Part shown: one piece after another, positions 42,860-57,502 of the stretch
How positions within the stretch are numbered: position 1 is the stretch's first letter
Layout of the letters: every line of letters begins with the position of its first letter
The notes under the pieces: generated by a model
Database searches by the model: none
Told to the model about the DNA's origin: nothing
Seen by the model: the letters and a program-made list of their open reading frames with translations, nothing else
Program-made: the position numbers and the translations under genes
DNA from: JADJOY01 sp016713535 [NCBI: Deltaproteobacteria bacterium]
Lineage (GTDB): Bacteria; JADJOY01
Direction: 5' to 3'
NCBI GenBank assembly: GCA_016713535.1
Contig: JADJOY010000020.1
Coordinates: forward strand, 1 to 64,000
Length of the DNA stretch: 64,000 bases

Positions 42860-43099
42860 CTACCGCTGGATCGCCCAGGCACCGAAGGTCCGGTCGTAGC
42901 GGATCAGTGAGACCTGACCGTCATCGGTGCGGACGCGGAAGTAGTCCTGCGGCGAATCGGTGGGGTGCGGGCTCGAACCGAGCCAGCGATCGAGGACGTC
43001 GGTCACGGTCCTGCGCCGGCCGTGATCGAGGGGCGCGCGCGGCTCCTCGCCGCCTCGGGAGCCCGCATACGCCTCGACCCGGATCAGCTCCCAGCCCAT
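42860..43099 (-). CDS. Small conserved-looking protein of unknown function
   Basis: This is a 79-residue cytosolic protein: an N-terminal strand WELIRVEAYAGSR, a basic helix RRRTVTDVLDRWLGS, and a beta hairpin QDYFRVRTDDGQVSLIRYDR that ends in FGAWAIQR. The pattern of a YF-V-x-x-DDG strand followed by LIRYD looks like a genuine small beta-rich domain rather than a random frame. No family is assigned. It is transcribed toward the family B repeats and mgtE, and divergently from the kinase-activator gene. Confidence 0.5.
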   Translation of the reverse strand: MGWELIRVEAYAGSRGGEEPRAPLDHGRRRTVTDVLDRWLGSSPHPTDSPQDYFRVRTDDGQVSLIRYDRTFGAWAIQR

Positions 43100-43325
43100 C
43101 TCTCCCTCCGCGGCCCGCGGCGGAGCTTATCCCCCCACGGGGGCGAGAGGGTCGCGTGTCGGTACGGAACCTGCCTTGTTGACTGCCGGGCACGCCCGCA
43201 GGCGCCGCCCCCACCCGAACGCGGACGATTCTCTATCATGATTACAATGCCTTACCAGACGACGCCTCCTCCGCCCCCGACTCCCACCGACGGCCAGCCG
43301 GGGGGCGATGCGTTGACGATTGATC

Positions 43326-43340
43326 AACACGTTGCGTGTT
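43326..43340. promoter_or_regulatory. Perfect AACACG-TTG-CGTGTT dyad upstream of the kinase-activator gene
   Basis: A 15-bp perfect palindrome lies 38 bp before ATG 43379, next to TTGACG (43314-43319) and TTGATCAA. If translation starts at 43379 this is a candidate operator or promoter. If it starts at ATG 43238 it would be inside the coding sequence. Confidence 0.45.
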
Positions 43341-43378
43341 CGACATCTGTTCCATTCCCGGTGGAGCCGCAGGAACGC

Positions 43379-48433
<5,055 letters not shown>

Positions 48434-48437
48434 CCCG

Positions 48438-49819
48438 ATGACGAGTCGACGTGGCTTACGATCGAAGTGTGCCGCGCCGCTGGCGCTCCTGTTCGCGTTC
48501 GCGGTGCGGTGCTCGGGCGGAAGCGCCGGGCTGCCGCCGATTCCGGTCACGCCGCTCAGGGTGATCCAGGCCGCCCCTGCCCGCCGACGGCAGCCTCTCC
48601 GGTGTGGCCGATCCACACCTCCAGGCGATCCCGGTGAGCGGCGCGGTGGTGTCGGGCACGATCACGGCCAACGTCGCGATCGAGGTGCCGGTCGACCAGA
48701 CCTATTTCCTCGAGGTCACCGACGGCCCCACGCCGTCCCGCTCCGGTGGCGCACTGGTCGGCAACGTGGTGTTCGCGTCGGGCGTCGACTCCCCCGACAC
48801 CAGCGCGCTCTTCGTGAGCGGATCCGCCGATCCGATCGACCTCGGGGAGCTGCGCCTCGCGGCGGGCCGGATCTCCCCCACGACCAATCCCCTCGACTTC
48901 GTCGACGCCAACCGAAACGGCATTCCCGACTCGCAGGAGCCGAACGTCGACCCGCTGCGCGTGCTGCGCGTCGAACCGGCCGACGGAGAGCGACGTCGAC
49001 CGCGACGAGGAGATCGAGCTGCGCTTCTCGCTCGCGATCGACGGCGCGACCGTGAGCGACGCCACGATCCGCCTCGAGGGACCGGGCGGCGCCGTGGCGA
49101 TCGTGATCCGGAACGATAGCGAAGGCGACGACGACGCTGGACGCCTGGAGATCGCGGCGCGCGATCCGCTCGCGCCCGGCGCCCGCTACACCCTCGTCGT
49201 GACCACCGGCGTTCGCTCGACCGACGGTCGCGCCCTCGGCGCCGAGTTCCGCAGCAGCTTCACGACCGGCTCGAAGAACGGCGGGTCCGACGACGGCTCG
49301 GGCGGTGGCGGCGGCGGAGGCGGGTCCGACGACGGCTCCGGCGGTGGCGGCGGCGGAGGCGGGTCCGACGACGGCTCCGGCGGTGGCGGCGGAGGCGGCT
49401 CCGATGACGGGTCCGACGACGACTCCGACGATGGAAGCGGCGGTGGGTCCGACGACGGCTCCGGTGGTGGAGGCGGTGGAGGAGGGTCCGATGACGGGTC
49501 CGACGACGACTCCGACGACGGAAGCGGCGGTGGGTCCGACGACGGCTCCGGTGGTGGAGGCGGTGGAGGAGGGTCCGATGACGGGTCCGACGACGGCTCC
49601 GACGACGGAAGTGGCGGTGGTGGTGGTGGGTCGGACGACGGCTCCGACGACGGCTCGGGCGGCGGTGGCGGTGGCTCCGATGATGGCGACGGCGATACGC
49701 CCGACGACGGCATCGATGATGGGTCCGACGATGATTCGGGTGGCGGCGGGGGTGGTGGGTCCGATGACGACCCCGACGACGAGTGCCCGCCGACCGATCC
49801 CGACTACCCGGACTGCTGA
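48438..49819 (+). CDS. Asp/Gly/Ser-tailed lipoprotein with Ig-like domain (two frameshifts)
   Basis: Corrected length is ~459 residues. The signal sequence ALLFAFAVRCSGG suggests a lipoprotein. Frame 2 from about 48580 gives LPADGSLSGVADPHLQAIPV, then an EF-hand-like DANRNGIPDSQEPNVDPLRV. Frame 3 from about 48990 gives DEEIELRFSLAIDGATVSDA and GARYTLVVTTGVRSTDGRAL, an Ig-like (SbsA/Big_5-type) domain. A ~165-residue tail of SDDGSGGGG-type repeats follows, and the protein ends PDYPDC. Two single extra bases near 48576-48584 and 48985-48990 explain the frame changes. It begins 4 bp after the sigma-54 regulator stop, so it is co-transcribed with it. The acidic repeats may bind Ca2+. Confidence 0.6.
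49288..49790 (+). repeat. Low-complexity Ser/Asp/Gly coding repeats
   Basis: Degenerate tandem DNA units of about 36-100 bp encode SDDGS and GGGGGG blocks; two nearly identical ~100-bp units start near 49430 and 49530. This is coding repeat sequence rather than a CRISPR-like array, because there are no unique spacers. The antisense strand is a long Pro/Ser-rich open frame that is a shadow. Confidence 0.75.
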
Positions 49820-49879
49820 CCGACCCGCACCGCCGATCGCCGCACCGCCCGCCGAAGTCGCTCCGGTCGCGGGCCGTCC

Positions 49880-49908
49880 GCTCGGAGGGCCCGACTCCTG
49901 TCGGGCCG
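49880..49908. repeat. Hairpin family A, copy 3
   Basis: Leader GCTCGGAG is followed by the perfect stem GGCCCGAC/GTCGGGCC with loop TCCT. It is 60 bp downstream of the lipoprotein stop and could terminate that transcript. The rest of the 49820-50377 gap shows no supportable gene. Confidence 0.75.
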
Positions 49909-50377
49909 CACTGGATCCGCGCCGCGCGCCCGCTCTCCGGGGAACCATCGGCCGGCGCGAAGCGCTCGCAGCCGCGAGCTCTCCAGCCTGTCGGACACGC
50001 GGTTCGTCGCATGCCCGGCGTTCGACCCGAACCGCCGATCGCCGCCGACACGGGCGGTCACGACACGTGCCTGGCGACCGTCGAAGACGGATCGTCATCG
50101 GCGCGGACGCTCCGGCAGCCCCACGCGCGCCGGATCGTCCACCACCGTTCCTGAGCGGCGGCCCGGGGACGTCAGGGCCGTCCCGTCCGAGCCGCGCAAA
50201 ACCGGTGTGATCTCGGTCACGCGGCCCGCGAACCTCCGTTTCCCCGAGCTCCGAAGCGCGTCCGGTACGACGGCTGCAATTTCGCCGCGCCGGCCGCGGC
50301 ACTCCGCAGCGGCCGAGGACGGGACCGAGGCGGCGCCGCGTAGGTCGCGACGCCGGGGCCCGAGAGGGGAACTCGAG

Positions 50378-52075
50378 ATGGTTCGGCAACCGGGAAGCAA
50401 TCGCCACCGGCCGTCGCGCGCCGCGCGCTACGGTCTCTCCGTCGTGTTCGCGGCGCTCACCGCATGCTCGGGCGGCGGCTCGGGCAGCGGCGGCGGCATG
50501 ACGCCGCCACCCGGAGACGGCGGTACGCCACCCCCCACCCCCGCGCCCGCTGGAGGGGCGCGCGTCGTGGGTACGGTCACCGACTCGGGCGCGCTCGGCG
50601 GCGCCCGGTCCGGCGCGCCGGCGGGGGGCGTGTCCGTCGAAGTGCGCAACGCAGGCGGTCGAGCGATCGGCTCGGCCACGACGGACGCGGCCGGAGCCTT
50701 CGCGATCTCGGGGTTGCCGGCCGGAGCGGCCGAGCTCCGGATCGCGCTACCGGCGAGCGCCACCGCGCTCGGGGGCGGCGTGTCGCCCGCGCTCGGCCTC
50801 GCGGTCACGCTCGCCGATCGCACCGACGTGACCCTGGTCGAGGACCTCGGCATCACCGACGTGAGCGGAGACGGCCAGCCCGACGCGGTGGTCTTCGCGG
50901 GCTACGTCCGCGACGCGACGGGCGAGCGTGTGCACCTCATGGCCCTCGACCCGCGCGCCGGCCGCACCACGCCCGACACCAACGGCGACGGCTTCGTCAC
51001 CACCGCTGACGCGAGCTTCGACGATGGCAACGGCGACGGCGTCCCCGACGACTCGCAGCAGGACGTGCCGGTGACCTCGGAGGTCCACGCCCGCGGGGTG
51101 ATCGACTCGATCGACGCGACCTCGATCACCGTCGGCGGAGTGACGTTCCTGATCGACGGGAGCACGGTGTGGCTCGACCGCACCGGCACGGCGACGGTTC
51201 CTTCGGCGTTCGCGGCCGGTGAACCCGTCGAGGTCGAGGGCGTTCGCACGACCGATGGCTCGGTGGTGGCCACCCGCGTGAAGGAAGAGGACGACCTCGG
51301 CGGCGTCGGCGAAGGCGAGATCGAGCTGACCGGGACGATCGAGGCGCTCGACGCCACGAGCCTCACGGTGCGCGGCGTCACGTTCGCCGTGACCGCCGAC
51401 ACCGCGGTCACCGGTCCGTCCAACCAGCCGCTCGCGTTCGGCGACCTCGCGGTGGGCGACTTCGTGGAAGTGAAGGGTCAGGACACCGGCGGCGGAGTGG
51501 TCGCGGTGCGGATCCACCTCGAGGACCTGGGCGACGACTCGGGCGGCGAGGTCGAGCTGCGTGGAACCATCGACGCGATCGACGCGGGCTCCATCACGGT
51601 CGGCGGACAGGTCTTCGCGACGACGGGCGCGACGTCCTATCTCGACGACCGCAACAACCCGATCGGCCTCGGCGACCTCGCGGTCGGCGACCTCGTCGAA
51701 GCCGAAGGCTTCCGGGACGCGAACGGCAACCTCGTCGCGGAGAAGATCAAGCTCGAGGACGAGCTCGGCGGCGGCGGGGGCAGCGACGACGGACCCGGTG
51801 ACGACAGCGGCGGTGGTGGTGGCGGCAGCGACGATGGCCCCGGTGACGACAACGGCGGCGGTGGCGGTGGTGGCAGCGACGACGGGCCCGGTGACGACAA
51901 CGGCGGCGGTGGTGGTGGCGACGACGACGGCCCCGGTGACGACAACGGCGGTGGTGGTGGTGGCGACGACGACGGCCCCGGTGACGACGACGGCGGTGGT
52001 GGTGGTGGCGGCGACGACGACGGCGACGACCACGGTGGTGGTGGAGGTGGCGGCGACGATGACGACGACGACTGA
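50378..52075 (+). CDS. DUF5666 repeat lipoprotein with acidic Gly-rich tail
   Basis: This is a 565-residue exported lipoprotein (lipobox AALTACSGG). After a Pro/Gly linker comes a carboxypeptidase-regulatory-like/SpaA-like segment (TTDAAGAFAISGLPAGAAEL), then a Ca-type DTNGDGFVTTADASFDD. Three DUF5666 modules follow, each with the order G-x-I-x-x-I-D-A-x-S-I-T-V-x-G and A-V-G-D-x-V-E: GVIDSIDATSITVGGVTF, GTIEALDATSLTVRGVTF and GTIDAIDAGSITVGGQVF. The last ~100 residues are repeats of GGGGSDDGPGDDN. DUF5666 is a small OB-like beta domain of unknown role. The start at ATG 50378 has GAGGGGA upstream. A strong hairpin follows the gene. Confidence 0.78.
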   Translation: MVRQPGSNRHRPSRAARYGLSVVFAALTACSGGGSGSGGGMTPPPGDGGTPPPTPAPAGGARVVGTVTDSGALGGARSGAPAGGVSVEVRNAGGRAIGSATTDAAGAFAISGLPAGAAELRIALPASATALGGGVSPALGLAVTLADRTDVTLVEDLGITDVSGDGQPDAVVFAGYVRDATGERVHLMALDPRAGRTTPDTNGDGFVTTADASFDDGNGDGVPDDSQQDVPVTSEVHARGVIDSIDATSITVGGVTFLIDGSTVWLDRTGTATVPSAFAAGEPVEVEGVRTTDGSVVATRVKEEDDLGGVGEGEIELTGTIEALDATSLTVRGVTFAVTADTAVTGPSNQPLAFGDLAVGDFVEVKGQDTGGGVVAVRIHLEDLGDDSGGEVELRGTIDAIDAGSITVGGQVFATTGATSYLDDRNNPIGLGDLAVGDLVEAEGFRDANGNLVAEKIKLEDELGGGGGSDDGPGDDSGGGGGGSDDGPGDDNGGGGGGGSDDGPGDDNGGGGGGDDDGPGDDNGGGGGGDDDGPGDDDGGGGGGGDDDGDDHGGGGGGGDDDDDD

Positions 52076-52098
52076 GACCTGAGCTCGACGGTGAAACG

Positions 52099-52134
52099 GC
52101 GGGGCGGCGCTCACCGGCGCCGCCCCGCTCGTTT
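52099..52134 (+). terminator. Strong terminator-like hairpin after the DUF5666 gene
   Basis: A perfect 12-bp stem GCGGGGCGGCGC/GCGCCGCCCCGC with a 6-nt loop TCACCG is followed by TCGTTT. It lies 24 bp after the stop. The U-run is short, as often in GC-rich genomes. Confidence 0.7.
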
Positions 52135-52251
52135 GCGGCGTCGACCGCGCGGATGGGACAATCGAGGCCCAGCTCGGTTCGTGGAGGCGAGGCGGCGCGG
52201 GTGCCGATCCCCGGCGTCCGGCGCGGCCTCCCGCCAGGAGAGACCCCGTCC

Positions 52252-53370
52252 ATGTCCCGACCTCGTTCGCGCTCGCTCGGCGCCGCGCTCGTCCTCGCGT
52301 TCGCATCCACCCTCGTGCCGGCGCTCGCTGGCGCCGCCTCGATGAAGGTGATGAGCTTCAACATCCGCTACGACGGCGGCGGCTTCTCGAGCCTCACCGA
52401 TCCGACCGGCTGGCTCTACACCTGCGGCCCCCGACGCGATCGCGTCGTCAACACGATCCTCGACGGGGCGCCCGACATCGTCGGGGTGCAGGAAGCGCTC
52501 TACAACCAGGTCCTCGACATCCAGGCCAAGCTGCCCGGCTACGCCTTCTACGGGGTGGGCCGCAACGACGGGAACACGCTCGGCGAGTTCTCGGGCCTGT
52601 GGTACCGCTCGGATCGCTTCACGCGCTTCGACCAGGGCACCTTCTGGCTGAGCGACACGCCCGACGTGCCGGGCACGGTGTTCCCGTGCTCGGGCTCGAT
52701 CCGCATCGCGAGCTGGATGAAGGTCCACGACTCCGTGAGCGGCGCCGACTACTTCGTCCTCGACACCCACTGGGACAACTCCTGCCAGGATTCGCGCGAG
52801 AAGTCCGCGGTGCTGGTGCGTCAGAAGATCAAGGACCTCTCGGGCGGGCTGCCCGTGATCGCGTTGGGCGACCTGAACACGGGCGAGTCGAGCCTGGCGG
52901 TGTCGACGCTGCGCGGGGTCGGCGATCCCACCGGCTTCCAGCTCGCCGACACCTACCGCGAGGTGTTCCCGGTGGCGTCGCCCGACGAGGCGACGTTCCA
53001 CGGCTGGGACGGCGGCGTCGCCGGCTCGCGCATCGACTTCCTCCTCCACACCGCCGACTTCACGCCCACCGCCGCGGCGATCGTCCACACCGGCTTCACC
53101 TGCGGCTACCCGTCGGACCATTTCCCGGTCACGGCGACGTTCACCACGCCGGGCACGCCGAGCGCCGCCGCCGAGCACGCCTCGGCGAGCGCGGCCCCCG
53201 CGCCGGCGCTGGTCGATCCGTGCATCCCGAACTGCACTGGCTGCGGCGCCAACGTGGCGCCCGCGAGCCGCTCGGCCGCCTCGCCGTGGGGCTGGCTCGC
53301 GGCGACCGGCGCCTTCGCGGCGGTGCTCGGCGCGCGAGTGCGTTCGGCGCGCCGCCGACTCGTCCCGTGA
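52252..53370 (+). CDS. Secreted endonuclease/exonuclease/phosphatase-family protein with C-terminal anchor
   Basis: This is a 372-residue exported protein; signal peptide LGAALVLAFASTLVPALAGA. The EEP fold is complete: MKVMSFNIRYDGGGF, PDIVGVQEALYNQVLDI (metal Glu), LDTHWDNSC, VIALGDLNTGESS and a final SRIDFLLHT with YPSDHFPVTATF (catalytic Asp-His). This layout matches Mg2+-dependent phosphodiesterases (DNase I-like, or sphingomyelinase/inositol phosphatase-like). The C-terminus has IPNCTGCGANVAP, a hydrophobic stretch and RSARRRLVP, an anchor like those of the two GH-like proteins. It may act on extracellular phosphodiesters. ATG 52252; AGGAGA upstream. Confidence 0.85.
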   Translation: MSRPRSRSLGAALVLAFASTLVPALAGAASMKVMSFNIRYDGGGFSSLTDPTGWLYTCGPRRDRVVNTILDGAPDIVGVQEALYNQVLDIQAKLPGYAFYGVGRNDGNTLGEFSGLWYRSDRFTRFDQGTFWLSDTPDVPGTVFPCSGSIRIASWMKVHDSVSGADYFVLDTHWDNSCQDSREKSAVLVRQKIKDLSGGLPVIALGDLNTGESSLAVSTLRGVGDPTGFQLADTYREVFPVASPDEATFHGWDGGVAGSRIDFLLHTADFTPTAAAIVHTGFTCGYPSDHFPVTATFTTPGTPSAAAEHASASAAPAPALVDPCIPNCTGCGANVAPASRSAASPWGWLAATGAFAAVLGARVRSARRRLVP

Positions 53371-53419
53371 GCGCCGCCCCTCGCATCGACGCCCCCTTCC
53401 CGCTCGAGGACCGTTGCCC

Positions 53420-55312
53420 ATGAACCGCCGCCGACTCGTGTCGTTCGGTCTCACGCTCTCCTTCCTCGTGGCGCTCGCGGGCTGCCACACCATCGCCGCC
53501 GTCGAGCCGCCCGAGAGCTGTGTGGGCAACGTGGTGCGCCTCCGCGGCGCCAACTTCGGCTTCAGCCAGGACGCGAGCCGGGTGTTCTTCGGCGACGTCG
53601 AGGCGACCGAGATCCGCGGCTGGAACCAGGACGCGATCGACGTCGTCGTGCCCGCGGGTGCGGTGACCGCGCCGGTCCGCGTCGAGGCGCTCGGCGAGAC
53701 GCAGTCGTCGCCGAGCGATTTCGTGGTGACGAGCGGGGCACTCGCGTGCCGCGGCTCGATGATCCCGGGACCGAACGAACACGGCTACGACGCCGACCTC
53801 GAGGCGCTCGCTCGCAAGTACGACCGCCAGTTCCACGTCTTCAACGCAGCACCCATGGCGATCAACGCCGACCTCACGGTCGCCCTCGATCGCCCGGCCG
53901 ATCGTGAGCTGATCCGCTCGTTCCTGCAGGAGACCGACGGCTGGGACTTCGAGAGCTACGCCGGCAAGTCGATCTACGACACCGTCACCGGCTGGGCGAA
54001 GACCGCGGGCCTCTACGCCGGCGTGGGGATCGCCGCCGACGCCTACCGCTACGGCGTGCTGCGTGACGAGGGCTACCCCGCCGACGAGGTCGCGCGCGCC
54101 CGCCAGCACCTCGTCGCCGCCCTCGACGCGCTCCACCTCGCGCTCGAGATCACCGGCGTCGAGGGCGTGATCGCGCGCGGCTTCATCCGCCGCGACATCC
54201 CGGGCGACGGCGTCACCCAGCCCACCACGCCGCTCTTCGACGGAAACGGCAACCCGCTGCCACCCGAGAAGACGAACGGCACCTGGCGCGAGGACAACTC
54301 GGGCGGGCGCTACCCGAACTACATCTGGGAAGACTCGTGCAGCCGCGACCAGTTCATCGGCTGGGCGGCCGCCATGGGCGCCGCGTGGGAGGTGATCGCC
54401 GCCGATCCCACGTTCAGCGACGACGCGCGGACACGACTGCAGGCCGACGCGCTGGCGCTCGGCCGCATGCTCTCCACCGTGCAGGCGAGCGGCTACGACC
54501 TCGAGATCCAGGACGCCGACGGCCGCCCCACCTTCCACGCCTACCTGAACGAGAACGCCTTCGACCGGATCTATCTGCCCTTCCTGCCGTTCAAGGACGG
54601 GTTCTACGCGGCGATGTCGCTCGGCATCGTGTCGTCGTTCGTCTACACGAGCGGTGACGCCGGGCTCGCCAGCTACCTCGACGACACGCTCATCGGCGCG
54701 CGCCGCCTCGGTGACATCGTCGCCGCCAACCTGATCGGCGTCGACGTGGGTTACCAGTCGAACTTCAGCGGCGTGAACATGGTGGCGCAGGGGCTGCTGC
54801 TCGCGCAGCGCTACGTCACCCAGCCCGGCGCTCGCGAGGACCTCATCACCAGCGTGAAGTGGAAGTTCTACGACAAGCCGACCACCCGCCAGCCCGTCGA
54901 GCAGGGCCAGACCCTCTACGACTTCACCTTCGCCGCGGGCAGCGCCGACGCGTCGGCCTACGGCGCCTTCCCGCGCCGCCCCGACGCCGAGGCGATGGCG
55001 CGCGGCCTCGCGACGCTGAAGGCGTTCCCCGAGCCGCCCTACTGGGACGTCGCGCGCACCAACTGCGACGCCGACGAGATCGCCTCCGGCGCGTGCACCG
55101 CCGACGACGGCAGCCACCTCGACGTGCTCGGCTACATCGGCCGCAACGACGACCTGATCACCACCCAGCCGATCCCGATGCGCATCCGCCCACCGAGCAA
55201 TTACCACTGGCGCTCCAACCCGTACATCCCGAACGGCGGCGGCGACGGCAGCCGGCTCATCCCCGGGGTCGACTTCCGCTACACGTACTGGCTCGGCCGC
55301 TGGGTGTCGTAG
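53420..55312 (+). CDS. Lipoprotein with N-terminal IPT/TIG-like domain and large helical domain
   Basis: This is a 630-residue lipoprotein; lipobox ALAGCHT (Cys ~21). Residues ~35-110 form an IPT-like module (VVRLRGANFGFSQDASRVFF, then VTAPVRVEALGETQSSPSDF). The rest has long helical stretches with aromatic and acidic clusters: NYIWEDSCSRDQFIGWAAAM, DRIYLPFLPFKDGFYAAMSL, and YGAFPRRPDAEAMARG. The helical organisation recalls (alpha/alpha)6-barrel carbohydrate-active proteins, but I see no confirmed catalytic motif. GAGGA precedes the ATG at 53420. It lies 49 bp after the EEP gene on the same strand, so both may be one unit. Confidence 0.6.
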   Translation: MNRRRLVSFGLTLSFLVALAGCHTIAAVEPPESCVGNVVRLRGANFGFSQDASRVFFGDVEATEIRGWNQDAIDVVVPAGAVTAPVRVEALGETQSSPSDFVVTSGALACRGSMIPGPNEHGYDADLEALARKYDRQFHVFNAAPMAINADLTVALDRPADRELIRSFLQETDGWDFESYAGKSIYDTVTGWAKTAGLYAGVGIAADAYRYGVLRDEGYPADEVARARQHLVAALDALHLALEITGVEGVIARGFIRRDIPGDGVTQPTTPLFDGNGNPLPPEKTNGTWREDNSGGRYPNYIWEDSCSRDQFIGWAAAMGAAWEVIAADPTFSDDARTRLQADALALGRMLSTVQASGYDLEIQDADGRPTFHAYLNENAFDRIYLPFLPFKDGFYAAMSLGIVSSFVYTSGDAGLASYLDDTLIGARRLGDIVAANLIGVDVGYQSNFSGVNMVAQGLLLAQRYVTQPGAREDLITSVKWKFYDKPTTRQPVEQGQTLYDFTFAAGSADASAYGAFPRRPDAEAMARGLATLKAFPEPPYWDVARTNCDADEIASGACTADDGSHLDVLGYIGRNDDLITTQPIPMRIRPPSNYHWRSNPYIPNGGGDGSRLIPGVDFRYTYWLGRWVS

Positions 55313-55399
55313 CGAGCGCCTTCGCGCCGCACCGTCACGCTCGGCTCGCCGACGCACCCGTTGCTGTGTCCGGCTGCACCGATCGCCCCGAAAGGAATC

Positions 55400-55490
55400 G
55401 GGAGGGCTGACGCCCTCCCCTACATGCCCACGGGTCGTCCCGTGGCCTGCGTAGGGGCGGGGCCCGTCCCCGCCCGGCGGGGGCCATCCA
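55400..55490. repeat. Hairpin family C, copy 1, and adjoining palindromes
   Basis: The perfect 8-bp stem GGGAGGGC/GCCCTCCC with loop TGAC is followed by CCTACATGCCCACGGGTCG and further short inverted repeats of CGGGGC/GCCCCG type. Relatives lie at 60524 and 63854. It is 90 bp past the preceding gene's stop. Confidence 0.7.
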
Positions 55491-55538
55491 GGGCCCCAAA
55501 ACCGCGCTCTCGTGCGGGAAAGCAATGCGAACCGGCCT

Positions 55539-55604
55539 GTAAAGCTTAAGCCGGACAATTTTGTAGAGCATCAGCTTTACGATTTTGTATAGCAACAGCT
55601 TTAC
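55539..55604. promoter_or_regulatory. AT-rich region with three GTAAAGCT half-sites
   Basis: GTAAAGCT occurs at 55539-55546 and, inverted as AGCTTTAC, at 55573-55580 and 55597-55604. The last two close imperfect 24-bp tandem units (AATTTTGTAGAGCATC and GATTTTGTATAGCAAC). In a window this GC-rich, such AT density suggests a regulatory region, presumably for the TPR gene 130 bp downstream. Confidence 0.5.
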
Positions 55605-55735
55605 AAGCGGGCCTCCACGGCACCTCACGGCCGGCTCGACCACGGCACGTCCCACCGATGGCGACCCTCCCGGACAACGTCGCTACGCTGTCGGGACTTC
55701 TACTACACCCACGGCTGCGGCCTTCGGAGGAACCG

Positions 55736-57438
55736 ATGCATCGACATCGCCGGTTGCTGGTCGTCCCGATCGCGCTCGCCACGCTGTTCACCCTCGCCGC
55801 CGCGCGCGCCGCGACCGCGCAGCACGAGGGCCACACCGACGTCGCCACGGCGGAGAACCTCGGCGCCACCACCACCGCCGGCGCGCTGTCGCCCAAGCTC
55901 CACGACCTCGGCAGCTATTCGCGCAAGGCCTCGACACGCTCGGCGCAAGCCCAGACGTACTTCGATCAGGGGCTGATGCTCGCGTACGCCTTCAACCACG
56001 CCGAGGCGGAGCGCTCGTTCCGCGAGGCGCAGCGCCTCGATCCCGGCTTCGCGATGGCGTGGTGGGGCCAGGCGTACGTGCTCGGCCCCAACATCAACGC
56101 GCCGATGGACGAGGGTGCGGTCGGCTCCGCGTACGAGGCGGTGCGCAAGGCCGTCGAGCTCGAGGGCAAGGCGAAGCCCTGGGAGCAGGGGCTGATCGCC
56201 GCGCTCGCGGTGCGCTACGGCACCGACCCGAAGGCGGACCGCAAGCCGCTCGACGCCGCCTACGCGCGGGCCATGCAGGACCTCGCCACGCGCCATCCAA
56301 AGGATCCCGACATCCTCGCCATGGCCGCCGAGTCCATCATGGACACCGATCCATGGAACTACTGGACCAACGACGGCCACCCGCGTCCCTACACCGAGGA
56401 CGTGCTGCGGCTGATCGAGAGCGCGCTCGCGGTGAGCCCGAGCCACCCGCTCGCCCTGCACCTCCACATCCACGCCACCGAGGCCTCGCAGGACCCCGAT
56501 CGCGCCCTCGCGAGCGCCGAGAAGCTCGGCCGGGTCGCGCCCGGCGCGGGGCACCTCGTGCACATGCCCGGCCACGCGTTCTTCCGCGTCGGCCGCTACC
56601 AGGACGCGGTGCAGGCCAACCTCGACGCGATCGCGGTCGACGAGAGCTACATCACCCAGTGCCGCGCGCAGGGCATCTACCCCGCGGCCTACTATCCCCA
56701 CAACATCCACTTCCTGTGGATCGCATCCGCCTACCTCGGCAAGTCCGCCGACGCTCTCGACGCCGCGCACAAGACCGCGAGCAAGGCGCACCCGGGCTGC
56801 CGCTGCCGACCGACCAGTTCCTGGTCACGCCGCTGCACACGCTGGTCAAGTTCGCGCGCTGGAAGGACGTGCTCGGGTACGCCCAGCCGCCCGCCGAGAA
56901 CGTCTTCGCAACCGGCCTGTGGCACTTCGCGCGCGGCATGGCGCTCGCAAACACCGGCGACCCGGGCGCCGCGCAGGCCGAGCTCGAGGCGCTGCGCGCC
57001 GCGCGCAAGAACCCCGCGTTCCCACCCCAGCTCCTCATGGTGAACTCGTCGCCCGCGCGGCTCGCGGAGATCGCCGAGCGCTCGCTGGCCGGCGAGATCG
57101 CGTGGCAGCGCGGCGAGAAGGAGAAGGCCCTCGCCGAGCTCGACGCGGCGGCGCGCCTCGAGGACTCGCTCACCTACAACGAGCCGCCCGACTGGCCCTT
57201 CCCCGTGCGCCACTCCCTCGGCGCGTTGCTCCTCGACCTCGGCCGCCCCGTCGAGGCCGAGGCGGTGTACCGCGAGGACCTGCGGCGCAGGCGCGAGAAC
57301 GGCTGGGCGCTCTTCGGTCTGGTGCAGTCGCTACGCGCTCAGGGCGAGGACCGCGCGACCGACCTGGCGCAGGCCGAGGCGCGCTTCCAGAAGGCGTGGG
57401 CCAAGTCCGACCTGGCGCTCACGTCGTCGCGGTTCTGA
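55736..57438 (+). CDS. Exported TPR-repeat protein (frameshifted)
   Basis: Corrected length is ~567 residues. The signal peptide VPIALATLFTLAAARAATA is followed by a His-containing linker and TPR-like helices: TYFDQGLMLAYAFNHAEAER, SFREAQRLDPGFAMAWWGQA. A conserved-looking core is HLHIHATEASQDPDRALASA, HLVHMPGHAFFRVGRYQDAV and YYPHNIHFLWIASAYLGKSA. The His-rich set resembles a TPR family often found in soil bacteria with unknown role. The frame breaks in the CCCGGG at 56791-56796 (one base missing) and resumes with LPTDQFLVTPLHTLVKFARW. GGAGG lies 6 nt before the ATG at 55736. Confidence 0.72.
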
Positions 57439-57502
57439 GCGCGGCCGAGGCCCGGGAACCGTCGACCCGGAAGAGCGCGGGCGAGCGGCGCCGGGCACGC
57501 CA

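Noticed and set aside
42440-42860. Mg-sensing leader (M-box) upstream of mgtE
   Set aside because: The upstream DNA consists of family B palindromes and one perfect 13-bp-stem hairpin, and I see no M-box core.
49186-49713. Antisense Pro/Ser-rich open frame opposite the Asp/Gly/Ser tail
   Set aside because: It is a pure consequence of the sense repeats, with no start context or domain.
49288-52073. Possible CRISPR array from the repeated blocks
   Set aside because: Repeats are codon-periodic and in frame with the lipoprotein genes, there are no unique spacers of constant length, and no cas genes are present.
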